Source of the DNA: Primula veris
Taxonomy: Eukaryota > Streptophyta > Magnoliopsida > Ericales > Primulaceae
Direction: 5' to 3'
Assembly: GCA_963682055.1 (NCBI GenBank)
Contig: OY821740.1
Location: forward strand, 17,322,814-17,386,813
DNA length: 64,000 nucleotides
This document shows positions 36,330 through 46,800 of the stretch, piece by piece. Both the position numbers and the translations under genes were made by a program. Under the pieces are notes generated by a model, which was given only the letters and a program-made list of their open reading frames with translations, was not told the DNA's origin and did not search any database. The first letter of the stretch is position 1; each line of letters opens with the position of its first letter.

Positions 36330-36660
36330 CAACCTTTTTCTGCCTTTTTCTCTTGCACTCTTCTTCTTTTCCTCTTTTTCTGTTTTTCTCTTTTTTCTCA
36401 CATTTTTTCCTTTTTCTCTTTCTTTTCCAATTTTCTTCATTTCTTCATCTTTTCTTATCTCCCTTTCTTTTTCTTCATCTTCTTTTTACCACTACGATGT
36501 AACAATCAACCCTGAGTTCCTCGGGTTTTTTGTTATTTTCGTTTGTCTCTTCTTTCTTATGTTTCTTTTCTTCGTATTTTTCACTTCTTCTTTATGTTCC
36601 TCTTCATCTTTTTCTTTTATTTTTTTTTACCTCTTTCCTTCATGCTTCCTGTTCGCTTGG
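36330..36660 (+). repeat. Long polypyrimidine tract after A3
   Basis: About 300 bp is almost pure C and T on the plus strand (CTTTTTCTC, TTCTTCATC words). Read on the element's own strand it is a long purine-rich tract. It lies well away from the 3' LTR, so it is not the normal plus-strand primer tract. Confidence 0.7.
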
Positions 36661-37014
36661 CTTGCTGATATAGTCGATCTTCTTTGAATGATCATCTGTA
36701 ATAGATTTTTCTCTGATGTAATAGATTTTCTTTTGATGTCCTCTGATATAATAGTTTTTCCTTTTGATGTTGTCCTCTGATGTAATGAGCAGCGATGTAT
36801 CCCATCTTTATTAATGAAAATTATCTTTGCCCCTTTATCTTGTACTTCTTTTTATGTTGCACTTGTGGTTTGTCGTTTTCCTGGAATGTGGACCTTTGAA
36901 TATTTTGTATCTTTATTTCTTGCCGTACTGTAGCTGTGTGACATCTGAGACATGGCAGGTTGGTCAAAGATGCATGTTTCCAAGCATTGTCAGACAAGGC
37001 CATACTACCTTGGC

Positions 37015-37023
37015 TCTATAAAT
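37015..37023 (+). promoter_or_regulatory. TATA box of antisense ORF A4
   Basis: CTATAAATA sits immediately before the three 64-bp leader repeats. Without the two extra repeat copies, the TATA-to-ATG distance would be close to that of the other units. Confidence 0.6.
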
Positions 37024-37213
37024 ACTCTCATCTTTTCTTTTGCAACTATCTCCTCTTACAAACTTTAATTGTTTTCTTCTCTGTCATACTCTCATCTTTT
37101 CTTTTGCAACTATCTCCTCTTACAAACTTTTATTGTTTTCTTCTCTGTCATACTCTCATCTTTTCTTTTGCAACTATCTCCTCTTACAAACTTTTATTGT
37201 TTTCTTCTCTGTC
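37022..37213 (+). repeat. Three 64-bp tandem repeats in the A4 leader
   Basis: ATACTCTCATCTTTTCTTTT begins copies at 37022, 37086 and 37150, with nearly identical 64-bp units. They fall between the TATA box and the A4 start codon and so would be transcribed as 5' UTR. Confidence 0.95.
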
Positions 37214-37251
37214 ATCCCTCATCTCCTTCTTTATCGTAACAACTTTCCATA

Positions 37252-37710
37252 ATGTCTGAGCCCGTGGTGAGATATCATGCTCAGATGAAGGACTTAGATG
37301 CTGAGGTATCTCGGGTCCGTCATAGAATGGCCAGTCTTGAGAAGGAGTATGGTGTTTTGGCTTTGAGTTTGTGCGACTCTCATCCCGAGGAGACAATGAA
37401 GTGGACCGAGATTTCGGCCTTGAGTCGTCAGCTTGATAATTTGTTGTTGCACATAAATCACCTGGCCAACTCTTGGTACGAGGCCGAGGAGATTTGGGAT
37501 CATGCTCAGGATGAGTTCGATAACTCCCCTCAAGGCTTAGCTGGTATGTCGGTTAGGAATGCTCGGCTTGAGGAGCGTATCAGGGTCCTTACTAGGACGA
37601 ACACCGATCTCTCCAGGGAGAATGAGTCCTACCAAGCTTGGTTAGATTGTTCTGCTCGGGTAGCTTTATCCCGATCTGACAGTTCGGTTTTCCCGCCCCT
37701 TGATCCTTAA
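37252..37710 (+). CDS. Antisense ORF A4: 152-aa coiled-coil protein
   Basis: Starts MSEPVVRYHAQMKDLDAEVS. It has two helical blocks: about residues 8-35 (DAEVSRVRHRMASLEKEYGV) and about 45-130 (ALSRQLDNLLLHINHLANSW, YEAEEIWDHAQDEFD, RNARLEERIRVLTRTNTDLS). A short Ser/Pro tail follows. No catalytic motif or zinc-binding pattern is seen. It is the largest of the single-exon units. Not recognised beyond the coiled-coil character. Confidence 0.6.
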   Translation: MSEPVVRYHAQMKDLDAEVSRVRHRMASLEKEYGVLALSLCDSHPEETMKWTEISALSRQLDNLLLHINHLANSWYEAEEIWDHAQDEFDNSPQGLAGMSVRNARLEERIRVLTRTNTDLSRENESYQAWLDCSARVALSRSDSSVFPPLDP

Positions 37711-37770
37711 TTTGATTGGGCCAGTGTTCTGATGTATTTTCCATTTTGTAATATGTATTTCGTTTTTCTT

Positions 37771-37852
37771 TTTCTGTATCTGGGAAGTTGTACCATTTCG
37801 TATCTTGTGCCTTTCTGTATCTGGGAAGTTGTACCATTTCGTATCTTGTGCC
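37771..37852 (+). repeat. 41-bp tandem duplication just upstream of the A5 TATA box
   Basis: TTTCTGTATCTGGGAAGTTG starts copies at 37771 and 37812, identical over the 41-bp unit. The duplicated segment ends about 10 bp before the TATA box of A5. Confidence 0.9.
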
Positions 37853-37861
37853 CTTTGATTC

Positions 37862-37870
37862 CTTATAAAT
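37862..37870 (+). promoter_or_regulatory. TATA box of antisense ORF A5
   Basis: CTTATAAAT lies about 90 bp before the A5 start codon at 37955, just after a 41-bp tandem duplication that may have doubled upstream elements. Confidence 0.55.
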
Positions 37871-37954
37871 GCTTCCTATTGCTTGTACTTCATTACCAAT
37901 ACTTTCTCTCTCTTATTTTATAATTTTGTTTCTTCTAATTCGCTTTTATCTAAG

Positions 37955-38317
37955 ATGGCTCCCATCACTAGATCTGCTGCTAAAAAGAAGGCCTTGCTTG
38001 AAGAGGAGCCTTTTTTCATGCTACCCCGTCCCCCTGGTTTCGGGGAAGAGGAATTGACCCCTCTTCAGTTGAAAGAAATCGAGATGTCGTGGCTGAAAGT
38101 CGATCTCAAATGTGCTCAGACTGAAGTCAGGAGGTTTGAACAGTATTGGGATGAGGAGGGTACGGCTCGTTTCGAACCCGAGCAAAAGTGCAAGTCTCAG
38201 TCTTACGCCTTGCAACATGCCGAGATGGGCATCTCTCGCTTGATCAAGGAGAGGGATCATCTGAAAGAGCTCTTGGCAAAGAGGGACGCCGACGTGGGGG
38301 GTAGTTCCAAGAAGTAG
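37955..38317 (+). CDS. Antisense ORF A5: 120-aa basic-to-acidic coiled-coil protein
   Basis: Starts MAPITRSAAKKKALLEEEPF with a basic N-terminus that could act as a nuclear signal (inference). A coiled-coil stretch follows (LTPLQLKEIEMSWLKVDLK, AQTEVRRFEQYWDEE, HAEMGISRLIKERDHLKELL) and the end is a Ser/Lys tail. The start codon chosen is the first after the TATA box. An AATAAAA signal follows at about 38388. Function unknown. Confidence 0.62.
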   Translation: MAPITRSAAKKKALLEEEPFFMLPRPPGFGEEELTPLQLKEIEMSWLKVDLKCAQTEVRRFEQYWDEEGTARFEPEQKCKSQSYALQHAEMGISRLIKERDHLKELLAKRDADVGGSSKK

Positions 38318-39060
38318 GATGGGTGTTTTTTCTTGTAAACTTTCCTTTTCCCGTTGTACGTGTTTGTTTGTATCCCCCTTCGTGGATGAATAAAACTTCT
38401 GCTTTTGCAATTTGATTGTCTATTTTTTATTTGCTTTGCCTTCATGTTGAAAACATACGTTGCCTTTCAGTATTGGACACCAAGCAAAGTGCCTCGTGTT
38501 ATCCCCCCCCGGAGAGCGTTGCTAGTTTGGATGCTTAAGAGCCGTCGAGCTAGGAACGGTCTTCGTCTACCTTGTTGGGTGTGTATTGGTAAGAAGCTGT
38601 TTGGTGTCGAGAGACTTTATTGGGGTGCATCCTCGGTGGCAATTATTGTGCCATATTGCTTGTATTAATATTGGTAGCGTATGCTGTAAACTTTTTAGTG
38701 GTGGGGTCCACTAGCCGTTTATATAGGTTCAATGATGTGAACTGCATTGGTTAGTGGGCTATGTTTTTGACGTGGCCAGATCTGGAGCATTGAAATTTAA
38801 AATATCTGGAGGTGTGTTGACTTTTCTGTGGCTGAAAAGAGAGAAACCTCTGTGACACGAAAGGACGGTTAATAGTTTATTCCCTTTATTGCAGCGTCAC
38901 TCCCTTATCTTTCCCTAGTAATTCTTTTTGATCTTACTTTGCTCCCATAATTTCCCCACCTTTTTCTCTCTCTAGGGTTTGTGCTGCTCGCTAGAAAAAA
39001 TATCGCCTGTTATCTAGTCGAAGAAAAAGGATCACCAAGGCCGTACTCCCCCTTCGATAA
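38318..39060 (+). promoter_or_regulatory. A5 trailer and promoter region of spliced antisense gene A6
   Basis: Holds the A5 AATAAAA signal, a TATA-like TTTATATAGG at about 38718, and a leader with a CTAGGGTTT word common near plant gene starts. No coding region is supported. Confidence 0.45.
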
Positions 39061-41553
39061 TGGCTGTAAGTACATTAATGTCTTCGATTTATTTATCCGT
39101 ATGCCCACATAGGTTTGTATTGATTTGTTGTCGGTGGTGGGCTGCGTATTTTGTATTGGCATTTTGCTATTTTGGAGTTTATGATTAGACTATATGTGGT
39201 TGAGTGGAAATTGCTGGTGTATGTGTTGTTTGTGTTTTTTGTATTGAAATTTCGGTTTTGTGTGTGCTGTGTGATGGCTGGTGTGGTGGTTTATTTGTGG
39301 TACGCCTCACCGTAGGTTTGTGTATAAATGGTTGGTTGTGTTGATATTGCAGGATCTTCTCGTCCCCTGCCTGGCCCAACTTGGGAGTTTTAATGAAGCA
39401 AAATTTAAAGAACAAGCAGGAATACCTACGGACGTGCACATTCGTCCTCCCAGGACCTTGGAAGAGGCTCAGGGGCATGTGGCCGCCAACGAGGTAGCCC
39501 TTAGGTCTTCTTCCCTGTTGACCGGTGGGGTGAAACTCCCATTGTCGGACTGGATGGTCTCCTTCTTTGAGGCCTTTCAAATTGCTCCCTGCCAGCTTGC
39601 GCTGAATACGTTCCGTATACTTAATGGTATCAAGAAGCTGTCTGAGTTGGCAGGCGTGTCAATAGAGTTGAAGGATGTCATGGGCATCTATGGGTTCCAG
39701 TTCGAGATGCGGAGCTCTTACTTGAAGTCGGTGCGTCAATTCACCCGACTTGTTATTGATTTGCCCGACACAAACAAGGAACATAACCTTGGTCTCGTGA
39801 TCGTGTCTGGGAATTGGTGTCCTGCGGGTCGCTAGATTCCTGCTCCCGCTGAAGCTGCTCCCGAGCTTCCGAACCTCAGTGCTCCCAATCTGGATGCTCT
39901 AGTAGCTCTTTGGAGTTGGTGGGGACCTGGGTCCACGAAGGAGGCCGAAAGCCGTGCTGCTCCCAAGTTGCTGGGGTATGTGGCCAAGGCTGGGAATAGG
40001 TGCGCTAACGCGCCGGTGATCCCCAAAGAGACGGTGGCTAACTTTATCTCGATTGTTAAGCCCCGTGTCGTGTCACTGAGTAAGAAGTCTGCTCGGCGAC
40101 GATCGGCCGAGCCTCGGGAGGGCCCCCCTAAGAAGGCTAGGGTTGCCGAGTCGACGAGCAGTGATGTGGTACCCAAAAGGGGTCCAAGTTTGGATGTAAC
40201 ACCGGCGGCCGCTGTATCTGACTTCCTCCACATGGATCAGACACCTCAACCTGTGCGGAGCTTGGATGGGGGAGTTCAATATCTCCTTCAGGAGATCCCA
40301 ATCTTGCCTGTCACTACCGGGGACAAGAGCGCTGCCGCCTTGGTAAGTATAATTGTCGATGTCATTTGTAATTTCATTTGCTCTCCTTTATGTGCTATTT
40401 GTTCTTCAGTCGTTGACTTCTCTGTTGGCGACGTTCGCCTTGGCCCGGTCTATGGGTGTTGTTTTGTTTCAGGGGTCGTTCAGTGACTTGTTCGATTATG
40501 TGAACCTGAGCGTGGGCATGGGAGAGAGTATGATGACTCTTCCCAATATCTCATCACCAGAAGAGGTGGTGAAGGATAAGGCCCCTGAGACTAGTGCGGT
40601 GGATGCGGAATTGCCGACTGCTGAGGAGGATGTCGAGGTCGTATGTAAGGAAATGGGTGTGCCCAATGAAGAGGCAGGCGAGGGGAGCGTTGGAAAGGTA
40701 GAGGTGGACCTGGAAGCTATGACCCGTTACATCGATGTATGCAACGGCGATTTGTTGGGGAGCTCCCGAGCATTGAAGATGGGGTGTACGGCCCTTATGC
40801 CCCTGGCGTACCAAAATATGCTGGGTATAGTTGCCCAACCTGCTGTGGCGACCGTTGACCGGGACCATGTCGATGCCCTTCGTGTAAGCTCAGTCTGATC
40901 ATTAATGAGTATGGTTTCCTTTGTTGGTATTTTATTTGACATGCGTGCAGATATGCCTCGCCACCGCTGAGCTGAGAAACCGGTTCACGGCCTTGGAAGC
41001 CGAGAAGGAACAGCTAGCGACCGAGCACAAGCTTATGGAGGAAAATCTTGGGATCGAGAATGAGAAGAGCACGCGTCTGGCGGCGGAAAAAGCTAAGCTG
41101 GCTCAGGAGAATACGCAGCTGGTTGATGAAAATAAGGTGGTTGTCGCTGAGAAGGGGGTCGTGGCCGAAGAGAAGGCAAGGATGGAGGCTGAAAAGAAGG
41201 TGCTGGAGGACCGGGTAGCCACGTTGGAGGCGGGTCGAGCAGATGATTGAGATCAGTTCACTAAGATCGTTAATTTCTATGCCTATAGCTATCATGTACG
41301 GGCTTTGAATGTGGCGAAAGTCCCTTTCTCTCATCCGGCCTGGTCCACCTTTGCGTATCTAGCAAGTCGAGTTGCGCCTCCGTTGCCCAAAGACTGGGCT
41401 AATATCCAGGATGAGGAGGTGCCACATATGCTGGGGCCATCGTCGTCTCCCGCTCCTCGACCGTATTCGGGGTCAAGCTCTTCAACCCCTCGAGCGGTGA
41501 CCCCTCAGGGACCTTCCCTTCCTCAGCCTCCTCCTACTCAGGTTGATCATTGA
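39061..41553 (+). pseudogene. Antisense gene A6: four-exon transposon-type protein with two in-frame stops
   Basis: Exons: 39061-39066 (ATGGCT), 39353-40342, 40410-40883, 40951-41553. All introns are GT-AG and every junction is phase 0, giving 691 codons. Only two stops break it: TAG 39833-39835 and TGA 41248-41250. Exon 2 encodes a globular domain (LPLSDWMVSFFEAFQIAPCQ, ALNTFRILNGIKKLSELAG, IYGFQFEMR) resembling the transposase-like region of antisense ORFs in Tat elements. A basic stretch follows (KKSARRRSAEPREGPPKKAR), then an acidic segment, then a long Glu/Lys/Ala coiled coil (exon 4) and a Pro/Ser-rich end. The first tiny exon is the least certain part. Function unknown. Confidence 0.7.
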
Positions 41554-41759
41554 TCTGGCTCCTTTTGTTAACGTGTTTTAGTCGATGTTGGCATTGTTTT
41601 TGGTAGTTATATGTAGGCTGTTTGTATAAATCACAAATCTTTTGGGAAAATTGATAATATTTTGCTCTGTCGTCATTTGGTTGTTTTTATCGCTTTCGGT
41701 ATCATTCCTTTTCTGGTTAGTAGACTTCGTGTGCTTGAAGGTCGTGACAATCATGTCAG
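41554..41759 (+). promoter_or_regulatory. Spacer upstream of antisense ORF A7
   Basis: Contains TGTATAAATCAC at about 41622, a plausible TATA box for A7, and no coding sequence. Confidence 0.35.
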
Positions 41760-42290
41760 GTGCCGGTTAACCCTCTGGCCATGGTGGTCTGGTCCCGACC
41801 AAGTGGCAGTGCAGGTGACTGGGTAGGTTATTCCGAGGAACCTAGTCCTCGTATGGTAGAATTAAACGCTGCACGTCGTGAGAACGACGAGTTGCAAGTC
41901 CAAATTGGGGACTTATCGACTCGGCTACATAAGTTGGGAGAGAAGTTCAGCAAGAAGACTGCCTATTATACTGACAACAAGGGTAAGGCCAAAGAGCTTC
42001 TTGGTGCGCTTCGGCGCTCCCGGGACGAAGCCTGAGGCCGTGTAACGAGCTTGAACTTGGTGTTGGGGGAAGTTTATGAGGATGCCGACTTGCTGCTATC
42101 TTTTGTCAAGGCATATTGGGCCCGAGGTCGCGCTCTGGAGGTGTTTGAGCATGCGAAAGACAGGTGTGGTGTTGCCCGAGTAGAACGTATGGTTGATGCT
42201 ATGGCTGGGGTAACTGGGACCACGGCAGCCTTGAACCGCTTGGATGCGACTGTGAAGGATCGCTTGGGAACGCAAATAGTTTCTCTGTGA
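41760..42290 (+). pseudogene. Antisense ORF A7: coiled-coil protein with one in-frame stop
   Basis: One reading frame spans 41760-42290, interrupted only by TGA at 42033-42035. The product has helical charged segments (MVELNAARRENDELQVQIGD, LSTRLHKLGEKFSKK, AKELLGALRRSRDEA, then after the stop LEVFEHAKDRCGVARVERMV). An ATG at 41753 in another frame reads MSGAG and stops, which suggests a small frameshift near the original start. Unknown function. Confidence 0.5.
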
Positions 42291-42437
42291 GATATTCATT
42301 TTGCTGACGCTTTAGAGATCTCGTCTTCTGTCGAGGGCTTATCTGACTAAGAGTAGCTTTGTATTGCGTTTCAATTGTAGCTTGATGTAAAAGTAGTCTC
42401 TATTTCGATTTCCTGTCTTTTCTTCATCATTTTTTTT

Positions 42438-43136
42438 TTGTGGACGAATATTCATCTCCTCCCTTTTCCCCTCGTTTTTTTATATATAGATACATGCTAC
42501 TTCGTCACACCAGGCTGGTTCTCCGGGCCTCGTTGGGCCGGTGCATGGTCCTACTGTGCTGCCCGGGGCGAGGCCTCATCTGGTGAGGCTAGTGTAGTGC
42601 GTGCCGATTGGCGGTATACCGACTTAATGGGCAAAAATGACAAACTGTATGGTCGGTGTGCCCGACTTAAGGCAAAGCTGAAGGCCCAGGCAGCGTCTTT
42701 TCGTGAGTACGTTCACCATGCCGAGCATGTGGTTAAAGTTCAGGAGCGTCGGTTAAACCGATATTGGCATGAAAAGGAGAAGTTCCTTGGGAAATTAAAG
42801 TCTCTAGTATCCCGGGCCAATGTTTTGGTGAAATATGCTCGTGCTGCACGCACTCGGTTCGATGCTTCTGCAGCCATGTACCAAGTTTGTGAGCTAGCCT
42901 ATGATGATGTTCGCCGTAGGGACGCGTCTCAAAGTCATGAAATCGCCAAGGGCGCAGAGTTCTCAGCTCGGCTTGAGGTGGTGAGTATTGTCGGCGCCAA
43001 TACGACCAATTTTGATTCTTTTCTTCCCCATGAGCGGTGGGATGGTGAGGACACCCATGAGGACACAGTGACGGATGATGAAGAGGTTATGCTCGGTCAA
43101 TTACCGTCGTGCTCCTCATGTAGTAGCTCTTCCTAG
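42438..43136 (+). CDS. Antisense ORF A8: up to 232-aa coiled-coil protein with acidic/serine tail
   Basis: The open frame is 42438-43136, but the first residues look noncoding. A more likely start is the ATG at 42627 (MGKNDKLYGRCARLKAKLKA). The following sequence is helical and basic (VKVQERRLNRYWHEKEKFL), then mixed (CELAYDDVRRRDASQSHEIA), then acidic and serine-rich (TVTDDEEVMLG and a Ser/Cys run). TATATATAGATA precedes it at about 42480. It is the antisense ORF closest to pol, whose end lies 725 bp away on the other strand. Confidence 0.55.
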   Translation: MWTNIHLLPFPLVFLYIDTCYFVTPGWFSGPRWAGAWSYCAARGEASSGEASVVRADWRYTDLMGKNDKLYGRCARLKAKLKAQAASFREYVHHAEHVVKVQERRLNRYWHEKEKFLGKLKSLVSRANVLVKYARAARTRFDASAAMYQVCELAYDDVRRRDASQSHEIAKGAEFSARLEVVSIVGANTTNFDSFLPHERWDGEDTHEDTVTDDEEVMLGQLPSCSSCSSSS

Positions 43137-43375
43137 TCTCTTTTCTTATTTATTCGTCGTACAATATTGCCTCCGTAACGCGGGCGTGGACTATTTGCTT
43201 CATTCCTTTATTCATGTACTGGATCTTTTTACTGTCTTGTTGATATTTTCTTGATTGGATTGTTTTTCCTTTGTTTTCTTTGCTTGGTAATTGATCGCCT
43301 CCGTAATGCGGGCTTGAATTATTGGTACCTGTATATTGCCTTTTTATTTGGCTTTCCTTCGCTTGATTTTTGATT

Positions 43376-43500
43376 ATTGGCACCTACACACTTGCCTCTT
43401 TGTTTGGCTTTTCTTTGCTTGATTTCTGATAATTGGTGCCCGCACACTTGCCTCTTTGTTTGGCTTTTCTTTGCTTGATTTCTGATAATTGGTACCTGCA
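43376..43500 (+). repeat. Tandem repeat of about 57 bp, two full units plus partials
   Basis: GCACACTTGCCTCTTTGTTT and TTCTTTGCTTGATTTCTGAT recur with a spacing of about 56-57 bp, with a diverged partial unit upstream from about 43320. Lies between A8 and the end of pol. Confidence 0.85.
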
Positions 43501-43563
43501 CATGTGCCTCCGGTTTATTGGAGGACTTTGAGTATCCCTAGGCATTCTTTTAGACATGCCATG

Positions 43564-43760
43564 TTGGGAATTTCATAGTATTCCTGGGCACTTAGCCGTT
43601 TGGGAATTTCATAGTATTCCTGGGCACTTATGCCGTTTGGGAATTTCATAGTATTCCTAGGCACGTCTGCCATTTGGGAATTTCATAGTATTCCTAGGCA
43701 CTTGGCCGTTTGGGAATTTCATAGTATTTCTAAGCACTTGGCCGTTTGGGAATTTCATAT
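43564..43760 (+). repeat. 36-37-bp tandem repeat, six units
   Basis: TTGGGAATTTCATAGTATTC starts at 43564, 43600, 43637, 43674 and 43710, with a truncated copy at 43746. Units share GGCACTT and GCCGTT linkers. This is the hypervariable region between pol and the 3' end, known in Tat elements as a source of satellite repeats. Confidence 0.95.
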
Positions 43761-43860
43761 CTGCACTTGTTAGACAGTAGGGCAAACTATGTTTATATGT
43801 TCAAGAGATAATATCATTAAGAAGCATAGGTAAGGTGGTACTTGTACTGGTAGGCTAGCT

Positions 43861-46800
43861 TTACACATAGTACTTCTTTAGGTTAGCCACATTCCAAGAA
43901 TTTTTCTCTCCTCTGCTATTTTCGAACAAAACGCTTTTGATTTTGTAGGAAACTAGGCTTGTCCTTTTGACGATCTCGTATGGTCCTTCCCAGGTGGGGC
44001 TTAGTTTGCCATGTATTTCATTGCAGGTATAGACCGTTACTTTTCGCAGCACCAGTTCTCCCACCATGAATTCTTTGGATCCTTTTACTCTCTTGTCATA
44101 AGTTTGCTTAACGCTTTGTTGGTATTTTGCTAGGGTAAGGGCTGCTATCTCTCGTTTCTCGTCTAGCATATCGAGTTCCTCTCTCATTCTTTGTTCATTG
44201 TTTCCCTGCTCGACTAAGGTTGTTCGGAGTGTGGGTAGTCCGATTTCTGTTGGAATGATGGCCTCGACGCCATATGCTAAGCTGAACGGGGTTTCCTTGG
44301 TTTCCGTCTTCGGGGTGGTTTGGCACGACCAAGGGTTGTCTTGATGCCATCTAGTATTGTTCGGTTTGACACTTCATCTTGTCCGTTGCCCTGTGGCTAC
44401 GTCGGTGTCGAATAAAACTTTCGGATACCTAGTTCTTCATACCACAACTGTAGATTGGCGTCCTTGAACTGGGTTCCGTTGTCGGCGACAATAGCGTATG
44501 GTATACCGAACCTGGTGATGATGTACTCCCAAATGAATTGTTTAACGTTGCTGGCTTTGATTTCTCGGAGGGGTTTAGCTTCGACCCATTTGGTGAAATA
44601 ATCCGTCGCGACGATCAGATATTCCATGCTGCCAGGTGCTCTTGGAAGTTTGCCGACCAAGTCAATTGCCCATTGTGCAAAAGGCCACGGAGCCGACACT
44701 GGGGTTATCATGGACGATGGGAGCCGAGGTATCTTGGCGATTCGTTGGCACTTGTCGTATCTTTGGACGTAGACGTCGGCGTCTCGCTTGATATAGGGCC
44801 ACCAATAACCTTGTGTGATGGCCTTGTTGGCAGGGACCTCCCTTTGATGTGTGCTCCGCAGGATCCTTCATGGATCTCCTCCAAGACTGGCTGTTGCAGC
44901 TCGGGCCGGATGCACAGAAGGTTGGGTCCTCGGTAACTGGATTTGTACAGTTTGTCGTCCTCCGATAGCCAGAACCGAGGGGTCTTTCTTGTGATTTTCA
45001 ACGCTTTTATCTTGTCTACCGGGAGCGTCCCGTTTCGCAGATAGTGAATCATGTCGTCCATCCACCCTAGTTCGTATTGTATTGACGTTATTCAGTCTAT
45101 TCTTCTGTTTATGCTCGGGGCTTCCAGAAGTTCCACTGTGATTGACCGAGTGTTGGCTAATGTTAATGTCGAGGCTAGGGTTGCTAATGCGTCGACGTGT
45201 GCGTTTTCGGTGCGATTAATTCTGATTAATTCGCAATGCTCGAACGTGGCCATTAAGCTCTGGACTTTCTCTTGGTATAGGATCATCCGGTCGTCCTTTG
45301 CCTGGTATTCACCGATGGCCTGGTTGACGATTAGCATGGAGTCGGAATTAGCAATTAAGTGGGAGCATCCGAGGGACCGTGCAATGAGCATGCCGTTTAT
45401 CATGGCTTCGTACTCTGCCTCATTGTTAGTAGCGCGGAAGCCCAGCTTGATGTTTTTTCTCGATGATGGCTCCGTCGCTGGACTTAAGGACGATGCCTGC
45501 TCCAGATCCGTCTTTGGTGGCGGATCCATCGACATGTATTTGCCAGTGAGAATGGGGGGATATGGCCAACGGCTCGTCATATCCTTCGGTGAACTCGGCG
45601 ATGAAATCGGCCAAGACTTGTCCCTTTATGGCATGTCGGGGTGCGAATCCTATATGAAATTGGGATAGCTCGACCCCCCAGGCCGCAACTCTGCCGCTTA
45701 TGTCCGTCCGTCGAAGAGATTCCTTGATGTGGAATTTTGTGTAGACTTGGACCTGGTGAGCTATGAAGTAGTGCGGCAGCTTTCTGGTCGCAACGACCAG
45801 TGCCAGGCATAGCTTTTCCAATGGTAGGTAGCGTATTTCGGCTTCGACCAGAGTTTTGCTGACGAAGTAGATCGGGAATTGTTCTCGACCTTCTTCTCTT
45901 AGGATGACTGCGCTCACTGCTGTAGTGGAAACTGCTAGGTAGCATGCCAGAATATCTCCTTTGTTTGGCCTTACTAGAAGTGGCAGCGTCCTTAAGTACT
46001 CTTTGAGGTTGTTGAATGAAGTCTCACAATCTGGGTCCCATACGAATTTTCTATCCTTCTTGAGCGATTCAAAAAATGGTCGTCCCTTGTCCGCGGATCG
46101 ACTGATGAACCTGCTAAGGGCGGCCATCATTCCCGTGAGCTCTTGTACCTGATTCTTATTCTTGGGTGCCGCTAGATTCCGTAGAGCTGTGATCTGGTCG
46201 AGATTAGCCTCTATTCCTCTTCGACTAACCATATGTCCCAAAAATTTTCCTTTGCTGATACCGAACGCGCATTTGCTCGCGTTGAGCTTCAGTTTGTGCT
46301 CGCACAGTGTTTGGAAGACGTCCTTAATGTCTTGGAGGTGGGACGCGACCCTTTTGATTTTGACGACCATGTCGTCGATGTATACCTCCATCGTGTTCCC
46401 CATATGCTTTTGGCAAACATTCGTTATCATCCTTTGATATGTTGCCCCCGCATTGCGTAGGCCGAACGACATTACCGTGTAGCAATAGTTTCCCAAAGGT
46501 GATATAAACGATGTCTTCTCTTGGTCTTCACGGGCGAGGGGGATTTGATGGTACCCCGAGTATGCGTCGAGGAAGGTCATCCTTTCTGCTCCCGCCGTTG
46601 CATCCACCAGTTGATCAATCCTGGGGAGGGGGAATGGATCCCTTGGGCAAGCCTTGTTCAGATTGGTGAAATCTATGCACTCTTTCCTTCCCGTTCTTCT
46701 TAGGGACGACGACCGGATTGGATAACCATTTTGGGTAGAACACCTCCCTTATAGCCCCGGCTTCTAACAGCTTTCGGACTTCGGCGATTATAGCCGCTCT

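Noticed and set aside
43150..43760. CRISPR-like appearance of the 36-37-bp repeats
   Set aside because: Units are head-to-tail with no unique spacers, in a plant retrotransposon, so it is a simple tandem array.
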